Shown: positions 1 to 11,185 of the stretch, piece after piece
How the letters are laid out: the number at the start of each line of letters is the position of its first letter
How positions within the stretch are numbered: position 1 is the first letter of the stretch
Origin: Marthasterias glacialis
Taxonomy: Eukaryota; Echinodermata; Asteroidea; Forcipulatida; Asteriidae
DNA length: 64,000 bases
Assembly: GCA_911728455.2 (NCBI GenBank)
Contig: OU452219.1
Coordinates: 8,306,320-8,370,319 of the forward strand
Reading direction: 5' to 3'
Program-made: the position numbers and the translations under genes
Notes under the pieces: generated by a model
What the model was told of the DNA's origin: nothing
The model's input: the letters and a program-made list of their open reading frames with translations, nothing else
Database searches by the model: none

Positions 1-300
1 ACCTGGTTCGATTCCTGGCTAAGGCCATATGTGAGTAGAGTTGTGCGTTGGTTCTCTCCTGTGTCACAAGGGTTTTTTCTCTGGCCCATCCAGTTTTCCC
101 CCCTCCGGAAAAACCAAACACTTTCGATCTCAGGCTGTGCTCCGTGGTCATGTTTTGATGTGGCTGGCTGCCAAAGGCACCCTTGAATGCCTGCAGCTCG
201 AACATGCGTAGCCGCGTCCTTTGCAATTCAGCTTCTCAGCTACCAGTAAGGTTGATTACCCTCCCAAATTATTACTACTATTATAATTATTGGGTCAATA
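1..300 (+). mobile_element. 3' part of a tRNA-derived SINE
   Basis: The window opens inside a SINE. A pol III B-box (GGTTCGATTCC) lies at 5-15. It is followed by a tail containing a stretch like 'ggttttcccccctccgg', which resembles the tail of the SINE at 4205-4430. The copy appears to end in an A/T-rich simple tract (attattactactattataat) near 270-300. The A-box half is outside the window. It sits in the PPP5 intron upstream of the first visible exon. The right boundary is approximate. Confidence 0.5.
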
Positions 301-410
301 TGTACAATATCAAACATTTGAAAGTGCCTGTGAAAATCTGCTGCCACCAAGTTACTCCAATGTTTCTCATTTGTCTCTCAATCTAAGAATCTCCTTATTG
401 TTACGTTCAG

Positions 411-3400
411 TCATAGAAGAGGACTACACAGGGCCGAAGTTTGAGACTACCATAACCAAGGAGTTCATGGTACAGCTTCTAGACCATCTCAAGCAACAGA
501 AGAAATTACACAGAAAATATGCGTATACGGTAAGTTAAACAGTAGTGAGCTTTCCTGAACATATGCGTTCACAGACAGTTAAAGCCAAGAATTTTTTTTC
601 AGAGAATTGATTTTCTGTGCAAACATGGACATTAATAAATTCGGATGCATACAATATATTTTTTTGCAGTAAAGATGAAATTTGAAATACTTAGTTGTTG
701 GTAAGGTATTTGGTAAACAAACGGAGCTTGTTAAAACTATTTAACAGGTTATGTTTTGTAATTTTTTTTGGTTGTGTTCACAAAGTTTCTTGCACCCTGG
801 GCTATATCAATCTAGTAACTCTTATGGATGATGTCAGTTTTATATAACCGTGAGTTTCTGAAATAACCTCACTTCACCACTTTCCAGTGTTGAACTCTCA
901 GTAAGAAGCACTTTGATTATGACCTTAAATCTCTTAAATTGACATTTAATAACCTCTCTGCAAAAAAAAAAACAAAGAGAAAAGTACATAATTTTTCTTT
1001 TGGAAGAGTTGATGTATTCCCCTAGTGTTCAATTAACACACAATACAAACAACCGATGTAAATTTCATCGAAATCAAAATACAACCTGACATGTTTGTCA
1101 GGATTTTGTGGCAACCCAAATAAACGCAAGTGATTTTTGGGATCTTCAAATGTTTATTTCTCAACTTAAACGGGTGGATAGAGATATTGGCTTTGGTATG
1201 AACTTTATAATCCGTAAGCTTTGAGATGAAAACTAATCCATTTCCTTTTAGCATAGACGGGTTGCAATATACGCCATCTTTGATGACAATTTCTATTTTG
1301 GCCTAAAGCGGTGTCAAGCTCTGCGCAAATTTCCACGCAGCTTGAGTTGCTTACCAGCAAATCATGGAAGTTCATGAAGCGCACGTGTGATGCGTGCAGT
1401 ACATCTGCGTAAAGCACGGTTGTGTGCTCAAAAATATGCAGTCATTGTCATCAAAGATGGCTGGTTTTTCGCATTGTTGACGTCAGGTGCAACCCCGCTA
1501 TAGAATTATCAATCCTATACCCTTTTTTAAAATCTGTGGTCATTATGGCAGGTCATGGCCAGGTGGTCTAGTGCGTCGGGGGGGGGGGGGGGGGGGGGTG
1601 TAAAATCAGTGCCCAATTTCCAAGTTGTCTCTGCAGTGCAACCCTGAGTGAATCTCTCTAATTGTCTTGAATAATCTTTCCCTTTCTCTTCAGATATTGG
1701 TACAAATCAACAAAATGTTCAGGAAGCTACCGACGCTATGTGACATCACCATTCCACAGGGGGGTAAATTCACAGTATGTGGGGATGTCCACGGGCAATT
1801 CTACGATCTCTTAAACATCTTCGAGCTAAATGGACTTCCTTCAGAAGACAATCCTTATGTATCCTTCTTTAAGAACAATTTGACTTTCTGATCTGAGGCT
1901 AATCAACTCTATTCTCATGCCAGTGATACCTCTATTGAGACCTTACACCAACGCCATACCCGGCTACTGTCTGCCATGCTCGCCATTTTGGGAGTCAAAT
2001 TGCTTGTAAAAAAATATGGGAAGCATGTGTCGCCTAAAATAAACACTACAGTGTAACACTCAGTGACATTGGTGATGACGTCAGGTGGATTGGGTCAATA
2101 GAAGGTTAAAAGGATTGCACGTGATCAGATTTTTAAATAATTCAGTCTTTCAAACTGTCTCAGTTGACAACAAATAAAAATCTTAATTTTTAAGGAACAG
2201 ACTATTTTTTGATATATTCTTAAGAATGTAAAAAAAAAACACAATAGAGAAGCCACAAAAATGTAGCCAAAAAATGTGAGAATTTCTAGTGGGAACCGCT
2301 AATTTGGTTGTGAACCTTTGAGCTGTGGACTGTACGTTTGACCATGAGTTGACCTTAATCCTTCCATTTCAGCTATTTAACGGTGACTTTGTAGACAGGG
2401 GATCTTTCTCAGTTGAAGTCATCCTTACATTGTTCGGCTTCAAACTACTCTATCCAGATCACTTCCATTTATCAAGGGGTAAGCCGACGGTCTCCCTGGC
2501 AATCTATTCAACAGATATTATCCAATGGCGTGTCGTGGGCGAGCTGTTAAGAGCACCAGACTCAAACCCTGGTGTTTCTGATCAGCAAAGTGTGGGTTCG
2601 GGACCTGGTCTTGACACTTGTGTCCTTAAGTAAAAAACCCCAAAAACCATTATTACTTCATCCTTCAAATGGGATGCAGCATCGTTTGTCCTGTGTGTTG
2701 TATTAACATCTATAGACGCATGTAAAAGAACCTAGAAACACTTATGGCGAAGAGAGGGGGTTTGCCCCGGTGTTTCTGGCGTGAGTAGCTGCAACTGGCT
2801 CCCACAAGTTGGTGTGATATGTTCGTAAGGATGCTTTGCGGACTATATGGTACAGGTTCAGGTACAGACACCATGTTTTTTAATGCTCAAGTGTGGTTGT
2901 GTGAAGTACTTAAGCATCAGCTATATGCCAAATGTTTGTATCAAGATTTAAATCAACGTATGAATTTTAAGGAGCTAATTTTCATCTAACAAAGCACGTT
3001 GCTGAAAAAAAAGCTGCGATGTCCTTATCTGAAATAGAGATGGAGATTGAGAAAGAGGCACAGGATTCTGAAAGAGTTCTCGAGTCTCTTTACAATACTG
3101 TTTGTTTTAGTGTAACGGAAGAGTCCAAGGTTAGAAGTTGTCAAAGCTGGGATTTTGTGTTTAAAGGTGCATTGCCGATTTTATATTTTTTCTTCCGGAC
3201 CAATTTTGACAGTTGATGATGGTAGATGTGTCAGAACGATCAAAACATAAAATACTTTCCCGTATGCCACACACAATGGAAGAAATGCTTGTACTGTGCA
3301 AACTGTTTGTACATGGCTGATGGTTAAGTGAGACAATGCCAGATCCCGACAATAACTCATTTCTGTCTTTTAACTAACTACTTTTAGTGATCGCTGAAGG

Positions 3401-6400
3401 AATTTTTTTGTGCTCCAAAAGAAAGTGTATACCTCTCTTGATTAACACTCACTCCCAGGTCTTTTTGCCTACATGTGATCTCAATCCTCCAATATCCTCT
3501 TCTCTTATGACACTCCACACCAAATTGTTTGGACTTGGATGAGATTGGAATGCCTCACCCAGTGATAAGCAATTGTTATTTGGGCCTAAGGCCCTCAGTC
3601 CTTCTAAATCCTTCATTTTGGCAAAGAGGATCTATAGGGATTCGGGAGGGTAAGGGTTAAAGAAGAATAGCCATCCAATATTAATATAATTTTGTTTACC
3701 ATCAATTTGGTTAAAAATCGGGCGGTACATCGTTCAATGTTTAATTTTGCAAGAACTTATCACAATGGAGCCATGAAGAACCATTTGAAATGATTGTACG
3801 TTGTCATGGATTTTTTTTTAAAAAGTGTAATCCATTTTTTTTGAGCTTGGATGTTTGTCCGATTTTCTACTTGCAGGCAATCATGAGAGTGAAACGATGA
3901 ACCAGATGTACGGCTTTTATGGGGAGGTGAAATCTAAGTACACTGCCAACATGGCGGACCTCTTCACTGAGGTTTATAACTGGCTTCCGCTCGCTCAGGC
4001 CATCAACAACAAGATTCTAGTCATGCACGGTGGTTTGTTCAGCGACGATAACGTCACGTTAGACCACATCAGGAAAGTAGAAAGAAACAGGCAGCCACCA
4101 GAATCAGGTACACCAGTTCAGTTTATACGTAGATATTTTTTATTTAATTTGTTTACCCTTACACCGATGTTTGATTAGCAGGACTCGGGGAAATCACTGG
4201 GTATACACTAAGGGCAGTTGGGTTGGCGTGGTGTTATCTTTCCTCGCCTTCCACCTCTAGGACCCCGGTTCAAATCCCGCCGGGGCACTATGTGGATTCG
4301 GTTTTCAGTCACTACCTGGTTGCGTGGGTTTTCCCTGGAATAAATCTCAGGGGGGGGGGGTTCCTCCCACATCTAAAACTGAAACTTCCTTCCTTGTCTT
4401 CTCTCCATGGGGTTCTTTCCTAGTATAGTGATTAAGTTGGCTTTTCTGAGAATCCTTTGCTTCACAACCAGAATTAAGGGAGACGTACCTACAGAGGGTC
4501 GCTGAACAATATACAGTAATATAGGAATAGCTCAACAAAAATGTAAAATGCCTTCAACATCCTTATAGTAAATAGATCTTGTCAATTATTTGATTGATTG
4601 AACAAACTGTCATTCAACGGTTTCTTGGTGGCGTACTAGTTAGCACGGTGTCTAGCCAGTGGGACCAGTTAGATGATTGTTTAACTAGTCTGGCAGCTTT
4701 TCCACTTGTCCATATTTTCAGGTATCCTTTTAACATAGTGCTGAACAATCGGTGGGTTACATGGTGGCAAGCAACAAACTAGCCAGCAGGACTAGTTGGG
4801 CAGAATTTTGAGTAGACCTTGGGTCTTTTAAATGGCATTTTGGCCAGCAGACCACTGTGAGGGGAGAAACACTGATTAGACTCAAAGATATGACTTGTCA
4901 CAATAATCTTCCATTGCAGGCATCATGTGTGACCTTTTATGGTCCGACCCTCAACCGCAGCAAGGGCGGGCGCCGAGTAAACGTGGAGTTGGGATTCAAT
5001 TCGGACCCGACATCACGAAAAAATTCCTGGAATTAAACAACCTAGACTACATCATCCGAAGCCACGAGGTCAAATCGGATGGTTATGAGGTAGCTCATGA
5101 TGGCAAGTGTATAACAGTGTTCTCTGCTCCTAATTATTGGTAAGTATCTAGGCTGTGTGTAAGTGAAAAATCACACACACTTTTGAACACCGAGTTGTGG
5201 GGACTCCCTATTGTTGTTCTATTGTTCCTTTTCTATTGAATTACCTTGTGGGGACAGGGTTTGACAAAGAAAAACATTGTGAGGACCTTTGTTCCATTGT
5301 ATAAATGTCCCCTTTGTTCCATTGTATAAATGTCCCCACAACACTCTAACTTTCAATAAGAGCTGAAAAACACTCTTTGTCAAAACAACCATGCCAATCT
5401 AAAACACATTCTTGTATCGCAACAAGATGACTCTGTCTCCTCAGTACCAAGTTCACACTCGGCTTGATTTTTCTAAATTCACTTTGACCAGTGTTTCACA
5501 TTATTGACTAATATCAAACCAAATATTTGTGCTAAATGTAATCTGACTACTTTAGAGAACTTTGTTTAGCATTTTGAAATTGAAGGGGTAAGATATTTGT
5601 CAAACAGATGTTATGCGTAAGATGGTGGATGAGATTACTCTTTGTTTTTTTCTGTTGAAAAAATCCTGTTTATTTTTTTCTCTCTTTCAGCGACACGATG
5701 GGAAACAAAGGTGCTTTCATCACAATGGGATCGGACCTTAAACCAAAGTATACCACCTACAAAGCTGTGGTAAGTTTTTATTTGATTTCGGTCTAATTTC
5801 TTCAGAATGTACAACACGCTTGAGTTGATAATTCCTTCCCGATATTCCAAGAGAAAAACCTAATTTTTACTAACGGGAAGTACACATACAGATACACCCA
5901 TTCTCATTTTGCATCCTCGTGGAGGCCTCTATTGTTCTTTCCTTTGTACTTAATGATTTTTCATTGACTTTGTGAACAAATTTCCTGGTGGAGACCGATT
6001 GTTCTTGCGCTTCCCTTTTGTTATAGGACTCCACTAGGGAGCAATTTTGAGCCCACACACAGGTTCAAATGAACACAACTTATTTATGTGACTTGTGACA
6101 ACAAAACTGAGAAAAAATTATTAATTTCTGATAGCTTATTTTTATTTTATAGTATTGTGAATTTTTATGCAACCTTTTAGCTTGTCTGTATATACTTTTG
6201 ACTGAATTGTAATTCCGTCAGTAGGCTGCAATGAGCAGATCTATTTTTTTTGAAAATAATAATAATACCTAAATAAATAAATGCACTTTTTTTAAATTGA
6301 GGTAACAGTTTTTCTGAAAGCAGTATAAAAATCAAATGGTGTCTGACACTTAAGAAATGCATACATTCCATATTGTTCACATTTTTAAACACTGATTTTC

Positions 6401-6513
6401 TAAGTATGCTAGTAACTTTTTTTGTACTGAAATTGTTTTTATTTCTTGTCTTACAGCCACATCCTGACGTTCGGCCGATGGCATACGCCAACTCAATGTT
6501 TGGATTCATGTAG
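411..6513 (+). CDS. PPP5C: Serine/threonine protein phosphatase 5, catalytic half (3' seven exons; 5' end outside window)
   Basis: PPP5 is a PPP-family Ser/Thr phosphatase with an N-terminal TPR domain that binds Hsp90; it dephosphorylates client kinases and nuclear receptors. Coding exons are 411-529, 1694-1858, 2373-2478, 3877-4107, 4920-5139, 5691-5769 and 6457-6513 (TAG). All introns are GT-AG and all phases join cleanly, giving 324 codons. The signature motifs appear in order: GDVHGQ (exon 2), GDFVDRG (exon 3), GNHE (split across exons 3/4), MHGG (exon 4), SKRGV and RSHEV (exon 5), and SAPNYC (split across exons 5/6). The metal ligands and active-site Arg/His known in the family are therefore all present. 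The length matches the phosphatase domain of the roughly 500-residue family; the TPR exons must lie upstream of position 1. The C-terminus ([12 protein letters not shown]) matches the short PPP5 tail helix. The assignment rests on remembered similarity to the vertebrate protein and is strong, because '[17 protein letters not shown]' and '[19 protein letters not shown]' are PPP5-specific. Confidence 0.96.
1253..1501. mobile_element. Foldback/MITE-like element in PPP5 intron
   Basis: The ends are inverted repeats: 1253-1266 (catagacgggttgca-like) pairs with 1488-1501 with two mismatches. Just inside, a perfect 18-bp inverted pair, GCCATCTTTGATGACAAT at 1273-1290, pairs with its reverse complement at 1444-1461. 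There is no ORF, so it is a non-autonomous element. Internal sequence resembles the element at 7890-8158, so the two appear to be one family. Confidence 0.7.
1578..1598. repeat. Poly-G tract (21 nt)
   Basis: An uninterrupted run of 21 G in PPP5 intron 1. Other long G or C runs in the window lie at about 22868-22885, 34771-34788, 38529-38547, 39669-39680, 44230-44243 and 49095-49107. Confidence 0.9.
1935..2105. repeat. Dispersed repeat, copy 1 (related to 59336-59557)
   Basis: It shares 'ggctactgtctgcca', 'cgccattttgggagtc' and 'gatgacgtcaggtg' with the reverse complement of 59336-59557, in the same order. This copy is shorter and lacks part of the right half. It is non-coding and lies in PPP5 intron 2. 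Confidence 0.6.
2527..2860 (+). mobile_element. tRNA-derived SINE
   Basis: It begins with a tRNA-like head: an A-box-like stretch (GTCGTGGGCGAGCTG), 'ttaagagcacca', then a decayed B-box (GGTTCGGGACC). The body follows ('cttgacacttgtgtcctt'), then a tail containing 'ggtttgccccggtgtttctgg'. The same head, reversed, is seen at 38.7-39.1 kb. The SINE starts 49 bp downstream of the donor at 2478/2479 in PPP5 intron 3. The ends are approximate. Confidence 0.65.
3465..3660 (-). repeat. Dispersed repeat shared with 40450-40625
   Basis: Read on the minus strand it matches 40450-40625 on the plus strand: both contain 'acccttaccctccc', 'aggactgaaggcctta' or close variants, 'ggcctaaataacaattgctt' and 'ggatggaggtc'-like text. 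It has no ORF and its origin is unknown. It lies in PPP5 intron 3. Confidence 0.6.
4140..4430 (+). mobile_element. SINE fragments: short inverted piece followed by a tRNA-derived SINE
   Basis: Positions 4140-4205 contain two pieces of the SINE tail seen at 50.3-50.45 kb, joined in opposite orientations ('acccttacaccgatg' and 'ggactcggggaaatcactgg'). From about 4210 a different tRNA-like head begins, with a perfect B-box (GGTTCAAATCC) at about 4268-4278. It is followed by a tail with 'gcgtgggttttccctgg' and a G10 run. It lies in PPP5 intron 4, just downstream of the donor at 4108. Confidence 0.55.
5286..5335. repeat. Perfect 25-bp tandem duplication
   Basis: The 25-bp unit 5286-5310 (starting CCTTTGTTCCATTGT) is repeated without change at 5311-5335 in PPP5 intron 5. 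Confidence 0.9.
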
Positions 6514-8545
6514 TACTGAACTGTCCAAGAATGTGGGATGATAAAGGTCAAGGAGTGGCCCCTCAACGGGGTCACTCAGTAACCTTTCACAGGTCAATCG
6601 GTTGACCTCACAGATCGGCTAGCTACCCGTAGAAGTGATCACACACATATCAACAGGTCATAGGTTAGAGGTCAGCCACTGATCAAAGTTCTATTTGGCT
6701 CCTTCATGGCCCTGGCTAAGATCCTTTGCAAGTAAGAATGCGTCCAAACACAAGGAAAGCAGTCTCTCCCTGACAGGTTACCAGTTTCTCCCTCCGAGTG
6801 TCTCTTCACTGGACACCCATTTATAAAACGTTAGTTTCATCGTGTGTGTTACCCAGTCCAGGTTTTAGTTTCACAAAGTGCTCAGATTGATCCGACGGTG
6901 AATGAATCAATATTAATTGCCAAGCAAAGTGTGATGCAGTGATGCAAATGCAAAACCACTAGGGTGGGAAAACATCAAAGATGAAGCGTAGCGCAAGTGA
7001 GCAAGCATTACATACGAAGTGTGGACCCGAGAACACCCTGTAGGCAACCTCGCCACCATGGGCAGCGCGCCGTATCGATACCTCTCGTCACTAACCCCTG
7101 GTAGGGAAGCACTGAAAAACAATGCTGATTGGCTCCCAAAAGTGACTGCTTTGCGCACACGCTTGTTGAAAACTGTCGAGCGCTTGTAGTGCGCTTAGTA
7201 TTTTGCAAGTATTTTGACGCAGTCACACTTCAAATGAATCATGTTTTTACATGGTCACCCTAAACTGCTTACAGTTAGACAGATCACAATATCAAAGAGT
7301 GAGAGGGGACCAGTTGCTCCGACTTGATTCCTCTTTTGCGGACTACCATTTTGAGCGGGCGCGTAGAGTGGATTGGCCACAGGACTAATTAAAATCTCCC
7401 ACATTTTTTGAGATTTTAATGTGAATTCCAGGGGTTATGATCAAGCGAGGTATGCTGGGAAAAAAATGGCGCTTCGATGAAGAAAATGTGAAGTTGTATT
7501 GGAATTTTACCAAGGGCCCCATATCAAAAGCAAGGGGCTTCCAAAAGGCTTGCTATGAGTGTCATAGGTTAACTTTGAGGCTTGCAAAGGGGTCAGACTT
7601 GTGGCCTTCTCCTAACCTAAGCCTGGCCGTCATCATCAATTTTAGAGCAGTGTGCATTTGGCATGGGGCTTCAACATCAAACAGAGCCCACGGCCAGAAT
7701 CTAAGCCAATGTCAATGGATCAAACTGTATGTCATATCTCAAGGCCAACTAGTACATATAGGTTGCCTGGCTGTGGCATCAAATACCATAGCAGGTGTCT
7801 GTTAAAGCAGGTTTCATAATTTAAGGAAAAGTTCAAGTGAGAGTTTGAAAAAATAAAAGATCTTCATGCATGGTCCATCCCACGGTAGAATAGATAGTTC
7901 CCAAAAGACGCCATCATTATGGACAACTTGAGTTTTGGCTTTGCGCGCGTCAAGCATTCTGATTTTTCTATGCAGCCAAGTGGTTTACCGACCAATCGTG
8001 AAAGAAGTTTGATTGAACTTCCGCGTGCGGCACGCGGTATTTACGCATAACTGTGCATTAAAAAAACCGACTGTCATTGCTTGTAAAGATGGCTGACTTT
8101 ATTGCTTGTAAAAGATGGCTGACTTTACATTGTATGAAATCAAGTGGGAACTATCTATGAAATACACAAATCTGACTTGAACTGTCTTTGTTCTCACAAA
8201 AAATTATAGACGCATTTAAGTGTGTTGTATACTTAATTAAGTTGGAGAAGAGGTGATGAGAATTTACGTGACTGGAGTTGCCTTGCTTATATTCTTATGA
8301 TTTAAAATGGAAGGTGCAACTAGGCCACGTTCAAAATTATTATTACCTGAAGCTGCTAGAAAGGTAGCAGTAAAAAAGAGAAAAAGGAAATTTTGGCATA
8401 CAATCGTTTGAAACATCTTGAAATTATTGGGCACTTAATTCCCAACTGCAATGTTGGGCTGTTTAACTAGGTTTTACATTAGCACTATAAAAACATGAGT
8501 TGTGTTAGATCTGAAAGTCAAATCAAAACTGACGATCAAGGGAGA
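6514..8545 (+). other. PPP5 3' untranslated/downstream region
   Basis: This follows the PPP5 stop codon. The first AATAAA on the plus strand is at 7852-7857, so the 3' UTR may be about 1.35 kb, but no GU-rich element stands out and an unseen variant signal is possible. Apart from the foldback element at 7890-8158 I see no gene. ORFs such as the 122-codon frame at 7437-7805 show no recognisable domain. Confidence 0.4.
7890..8158. mobile_element. Foldback/MITE-like element with 14-bp perfect TIRs
   Basis: ATAGATAGTTCCCA at 7890-7903 pairs perfectly with TGGGAACTATCTAT at 8145-8158. The interior resembles the element at 1253-1501 ('gcgtcaagc', 'tgcattaaaa..gactgtcattgc', 'aaagatggctg'). Near the right end a 25-26 bp unit ('attgcttgtaaagatggctg') is duplicated in tandem. 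There is no ORF. Confidence 0.7.
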
Positions 8546-8589
8546 CTTACAGTTCTTGTGTTGGCTCATAACCAGTTGGTGCTGGATGA

Positions 8590-8593
8590 CCTG
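8590..8593. repeat. Target-site duplication CCTG (left copy)
   Basis: CCTG at 8590-8593 abuts the outer end of the lower LTR and recurs at 19548-19551 next to the other LTR. A related uninterrupted repeat at 28.6-29.1 kb has a single such tetramer at the same point, which confirms the duplication. Confidence 0.85.
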
Positions 8594-10673
8594 TGTGGCG
8601 GAAATTGCCCGTTGCCGGGGTCGTTGAAACCTCGACCCGGGAACGACGTCGATAGCGCTGCCACCAGGCGGAAAATTTAAAGGCCTAAACCACCGGAGTT
8701 CCGCCTCACCGGTTCAGTATCTCAAAATGGTAGACTAGGGTCCGCTGTCAAAATATATGACCAAGTGAAAGGATAAAACCGAAATAATTGAATATGCACA
8801 CAAATGTTTCAATTCTGAATAAATGTAACAATTAATTTATTTGACTCCACAGCAAAGTAAATTATTATTTACACTGCACACTCTTCCAGGCCAATATTCA
8901 CTTTAAGAAATACAATATGTTACTTAACTATAGGACCCTAATATTTTCCAGAAGCTAAAATCTCAATAAGTGCTGGCCCAATAGCCGGCAAATCCACTAT
9001 ATCAAAAGAAAAACCTAAGTGATACTGCGCTCCCTGAGCTAACAACAATATCCACTTATCTTCTAAAACACTGAAGTGATCCTGCGCTCCTTGAGCTAAC
9101 AACAAAATCCACTCCTTAAAACACAGAGGTAATCCTGCGCCCTACGGCTACAACAAGATTCACGTCTCTATCCACAAGTGATATTTTCACAGTAGGCATC
9201 ATTTATCCTACACTATCAACTTGCTTAAACTCTAAAAATACAGACCCTAAACAATTGGAGTTTTATATTCTACGCACTTGGCTCAAATATCCTCCTTAAA
9301 TACGGGAAAATATTAACTGGTCCTATACAAGTAAATATCCAAATCCTTAAGGCTCCTCGGAAATTGCTCCCCGAATCTTAGATTGGCTCCTCTAGTGATA
9401 AATGACTGGCTCCTTTAATTAGTGATGTACTGGCTCCCCAGCTCCCCAGCTGCCTAACTTGCTCCCCAAGTGATAACAAGTTAGCTCCTCAGCTCCTCAA
9501 ACGATAAACTTATTCTCTTGACTATTACCTGAATCTATAACTTCTTAACTGTTTAATTAGCTCCCCTAACAATAATAAATAAGCTCTTCAACTCCTCAAA
9601 CGTGCAACTTGCTCCCCCATAAATTTGGCTCCCCTACTCCTGAAATCGCATCTCCCAAATACAAGGAAAGTTGTGAACAAAATGTATTCTCAACAAAGCA
9701 TCATCAAATCCTCCTTAAGAAAATGTGATTCCTTGTTCCAGTAAATAATATTCTGAAATATTATTCACATACCTCTATTTCAGCAGCTCCCCAATTGTCC
9801 TCTGTACTCAGGTTAAAATTTGTTTGGAGGTCAGCAACAATTTCAGCCTCAGCTTGCTCAGCTTAATTATTCTGATCAACAACACACTGCTCCAATTTTT
9901 CTCCCCTTTTTATACAAATTGAACTACGCGCCTTACGCACAGAAAGTTCTCACGCGTAATCGATAAGCCACGCCTACATTTTCTGGTATTGGCTCAATAA
10001 ATTACAAGTTCAAGTCGTAAATCGACTCAAAATTACCTTTTTATACAATCTAATTTTAATTAAAAGGGCTAAAGTATTCCTTAACATTTACTCTTACTAT
10101 TTACATGAAATAATGGTGTCCTAAAGAAAGTTACTGCTTAAAAACGTCTCCGTAAGTACACTTAGTAACGAATGTAAACAAAGCCCTGTTCATTCATAAA
10201 GTTGTGTGACGTAAGCTCATTAATATGCACAAACCGGTAGATGCACTGAAACAGACGACAATGATGTAACTTTTCTACTTAATTTTTGCACTGGAAAGGT
10301 TCTACTCTCATGACCATCAAAAGTATAAAAGCTTGTTCACTATAAAATAAAGTAATTTTACAGTCATAAATAAAAGTGTTTTTGTGGCTCACAAACTGGA
10401 TAATAATTTCTGAACATCCGACCAATCATGTTGAGTTTAGAACAACGGAAGACGCCATCTTGGATTCCATATAAACAGTGTTTGACATGTGTTCAACATA
10501 CACACACGTGTGTAAAAATCATCGCTACACACCAGTGGATTTATACATTGGAAATACATCCTGAATCAATAAAAATCATGGAAATAGTTGCTGGAAACAT
10601 TGTGCATCTAAAGTAGAATATCTAAAGGTAAGATTGACGAAAATAGCTGAAAACTGGGGGCATTTTCGTCACA
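8594..10673 (-). repeat. 3' LTR (2080 bp)
   Basis: It starts TG and ends CA when read on either strand (outer end TGTGGCGG, inner end CGTCACA) and matches 17468-19547 over the full length. In element orientation it would carry U3 with a TATA box (minus strand, 9914-9907) and a poly(A) signal at 8841-8836. Around 9015-9165 there are three diverged copies of a roughly 50-bp unit ('tgcgctccctgagctaacaa'). From 9360 to 9640 the word 'ggctcc/gctccc' recurs many times. A plus-strand 62-codon frame (10428-10616) is present in both LTRs but looks fortuitous. Confidence 0.95.
8836..8841 (-). terminator. Candidate retrotransposon poly(A) signal in the 3' LTR
   Basis: AATAAA on the minus strand, followed within about 50 nt by a GU-rich stretch (tttgtgtgc). 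It is downstream of the LTR TATA box, where a transcript of an LTR element must be cut. The assignment is by position and motif only. Confidence 0.4.
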
Positions 10674-10676
10674 CAG

Positions 10677-10685
10677 CCTTCCCCT
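10677..10685 (-). other. Polypurine tract
   Basis: Read on the minus strand, AGGGGAAGG lies 3 nt before the 3' LTR. It is the expected primer for plus-strand DNA synthesis. The short gap to the LTR is slightly unusual. Confidence 0.6.
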
Positions 10686-11185
10686 AAGACTTTGCTGTCC
10701 TCAGCAAATTTAAAAATACATAAAAATGTACACAACCATCATCATGAGCTGAGTTAAATCCACACTAAAATATATACTTCACTTGGGAGCTGTATTACGC
10801 ATAATATTCCCTCCTTCACCATAGAGAGTTCCTCTCCTTAAGGCTTTATACAACTTTATACAATCTGTACTGCTGTATACACCAACAACAGTTTTCAATC
10901 CGCAACAAGTTTTCTAATTATTTACATATACATACATATACACAACCTTCAGTTTGACTATATTTTGTTTTACAATGAAAGTGGCTCCTTCTAATTCAAT
11001 TTGTAATAATTTCCTGATAATTTTATGTACACAACATGTTATTCTACTCCATGGGAAAACTTCTTCAACATAACTGTTTCAAACTTATTTCTGTCAGTAT
11101 TGATTTAGATGATTTGAAATTCTAACATGTTTAGCCTTACTATACAAATTTATTAGAATTTACATTTGAACCGGGTGCCTACTGT
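10686..11185 (-). other. Non-coding stretch between the C2H2 ORF and the 3' LTR
   Basis: About 500 bp of A/T-rich sequence inside the retrotransposon, with no ORF on the minus strand that I can support. It would be the 3' untranslated part of the element RNA. Confidence 0.6.

Noticed and set aside
7437..7805. 122-codon plus-strand ORF downstream of PPP5
   Set aside because: No known domain and no splice or promoter context; this length is expected by chance in open A/T-poor stretches.
10428..10616. 62-codon plus-strand ORF, identical at 19302-19490, inside each LTR
   Set aside because: It is repeated only because the LTRs are identical. No domain is recognised and it lies antisense to the element. 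It is kept only as a remark in the LTR entry.
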